Positions 58,101 to 61,100 of a stretch of 64,000 bases of DNA are shown here, piece by piece (position 1 is the first letter of the stretch; the number at the start of each line of letters is the position of its first letter). Source of the DNA: Icerya purchasi (Eukaryota > Arthropoda > Insecta > Hemiptera > Monophlebidae); NCBI GenBank assembly GCA_039619475.1, contig CM077115.1, forward strand, positions 36,344,083-36,408,082, given 5' to 3'. Below the pieces are notes generated by a model. The model ran no database searches. It was not told where the DNA came from and saw only the letters and a program-made list of their open reading frames with translations. Made by a program: the position numbers and the translations under genes.

Positions 58101-61100
58101 GCAAAACCAAGAAAAGCCATGGGACCTGATAACATACTGATTGATATAATTAAGCTGCTCAATGATGAGAATGTGGTAAAATTAACTGCTATTTTTAATG
58201 ACGTATATAGCACAGGTGAAATGCCGCAGGAATGGCTAGAGTCAATATTTATAACGTTGCCAAAAAGGACTCAAGCAAATACATGTGATGATTACCGAAT
58301 AATCAGTCTGATGAGCCATTTACTGAAAATCCTGCTAAGAATAATATATTCAAGAATACGTGGCATATGTGAACGGGATATGGACCAATGTCAGTTTGGC
58401 TTCAGACAAGGGTATGGTACTAGAGAAGCACTAGTAGCGATAAACGTCTTGTTACAAAAATGCCGCGATCAACAAAAAGAGGTATTTGTTTGCTTCCTCG
58501 ACTACAAAAAAGCCTTTGACCAGGTGCAGCATGATCATTTAATGCGAATACTGGAAAGGAAAGGGATCAACGAATATGACAAAAGAATCATACAAAAATT
58601 ATATTATAGTCAAAATGTCAAAATCCGGTTAGAAAACAGAGAGTCAGGATGCATTCCCATAAAACGCGGAGTCAGACAAGGGTGTATTTTATCACCTTTG
58701 CTTTTTAACATATATGCAGATGAAATTTTTCAAGAGGCCCTATGGAACTTGCAGGTAGAAATCAAAATTAATGGGAGGCAAATAAATAATATTCGATACG
58801 CAGACGACGCTGCCCTACTAGCCACATCCCCGGAAGACCTGCAAAAATTAGTTGATAAAGTCAATGAAAGCGGAAAGAAATATGGACTACAAATTAATGA
58901 AAATAAAACAAAGCTGATGATTGTAAGCAGGAAAAGTCATAAAAACGTTACAATAAAAATTAATGGTAAAAAAGTGGAACGGGTTAAAGAATTTAAGTAC
59001 CTGGGATGTTACATAACAGAAGATCTAAATCCGGATATAGAAGTTAGGAGAAGATGTGCTCAAGCAAAACAAGCTTTTCAAAGGATGAAAAATTTACTCA
59101 CAGATGGATCTTTGAAGTTGAAAATCAGACAAGATTTCATAAGGTGCTTCATTTATTCTATCCTATTATATGGAGCGGAGGCGGCAACATACACAGCAAA
59201 AGCACTGAAATATTTTGAATCGTGTGAAATGTGGCTGCACAGAAGAGAAGATATCATGGACACAGAAGATGAGGAACGATATGGTACTGAAGAAAGCCAA
59301 TACGGAAAGGAAAATCTTGAACATAATTAAGAAGAGGAAATCAAGCTATTTTGGACATATTGTTAGAGGAAGGGCGTATGAACTATTAAGAACAATTATC
59401 CAAGGAAAAATTGATGGAAGAAGAGGTAGGGGACGGAGAAAGATATCATGGACGAGAAATATACGTCAATGGACGGGAAGACGCACGATAGCTGAACTCG
59501 TGGAAGCAGCGAGAAAACGGTGGATTTAAGTCAAAATGATCGCTTACGCGCAGTAAATGCGTAAAGCACTGTGTGATGATGATGATCCTAAAAATAATTC
59601 AATTAATTTGTTATATATAAAAAAGAATATACGAGTTCATTAATAAAATTACATACTTTTTCTCCCAATAAACTAAATACTACATAAAATGAATATTTAT
59701 AGAAATTTTCTACAATAAATCTAATTTCAAAAAAAATGAATGAGTCCTTTAACGTACGTATTGAATAATAAATAAACATTCGACAAAGCGATTGATAACA
59801 ATTCTCTGTATTTCAGTATTGATTAACATATAATCGTAAATTTTTTTATGTGAAAATGTTTTATGACCTGAAATATTCGTAATTTTAACAATATTTTATT
59901 TTTTATTCTTATTGTAAATACGTTTTATTTCGAATTGTATAAAAATGATTTAAAATGAAAACGAGTTTTAATCGATTGCTAATTTTATAAATGTATTTGT
60001 ATTTCGAAAAATTTAATAAATCATACTGTGTTTCATTCATATTTTCTGATCACATAAACAATTATGGAATTTTAAACATGCATGTTTCATTTAGATAAAG
60101 AAAAGAACATGGTATAAATATTTTTTATAGAAAAAGAAACATAATGTTATTAATAAAAAATTACAAATATTAACATATATATATATATGTTTACAATTCC
60201 TTATTTGACGTTCAATTTATGCAGTATTCAGTTTGTTAGAGTATGTGAAAGTTGATTTTGTACAGAGAACATAATTTTAATTTTATTAGTCATTTATTCG
60301 CACACAGTAGGTATTTTTTTTGCTTGTGTTTGCACGTGTATAATACTGAGACTTTTTAAAATTTTTTCTTCGAGGAGGGCCCATTATTCAAGATAAGCCA
60401 CGGAACCCGTAATTCTTTAATCCATTTCTGGTTGCCATGAACATATCTTACGGCTAGAGGTCGTTTCGCGAAATTCGTACGTCATACCCGTATTTATATT
60501 TAGTGAACATTTTATTCAATTTGTGATCAACAGTTTGAGTTCAGGTTCTTACTAAAACGAAATAATCGCATTTCACGCACCATCCAAAAAACATATCCAT
60601 ACAAAACATACGGAGAGATAGTTGTTTAATTTTTTTGTTATCATCTTTTGCAAGTTTTTGCTCTTCCGCATCTCAATATCTTTATTTTATTTATTACGCA
60701 ATATTTCATTTAATTTGATTATTTGTCATTTTCTTTTCTTCTTAGTATAAAAATTTATATTATATATTTTAAACGGCTAAGGAGCGTTCTGCACATGGAC
60801 TTAGTAGTTTAGCAAATAAAATAGAAAACAAAGTGGTTTCATTATTATCAATTCTTCGTAGGCAATGTTGCTACTTCATTTTTAATATTCAGCCTGTTAC
60901 ACGCGTATTTATACGCAAACCTGTAACGTAAGTTGGCCATTCGTTCGCCAATGTAAATAATAGAATTTTAAGTAATTTCGTTGTAAATATTCGTAGATTC
61001 TTTGTACTTTTTCGCAGCCATGCTTCTCTTTCGAAAACTTTGTGCATGTGGTATTCTTTGACCAAATATAAAGAGGTGCCTCTCGTCCCTTATTCGTGTT

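Noticed and set aside
56718..59330. 870-codon RTE frame as an intact protein starting at 56718
   Set aside because: The first codon is GTG just after an in-frame TGA in a conserved motif; the true start is probably 56583, so this is a disabled copy.
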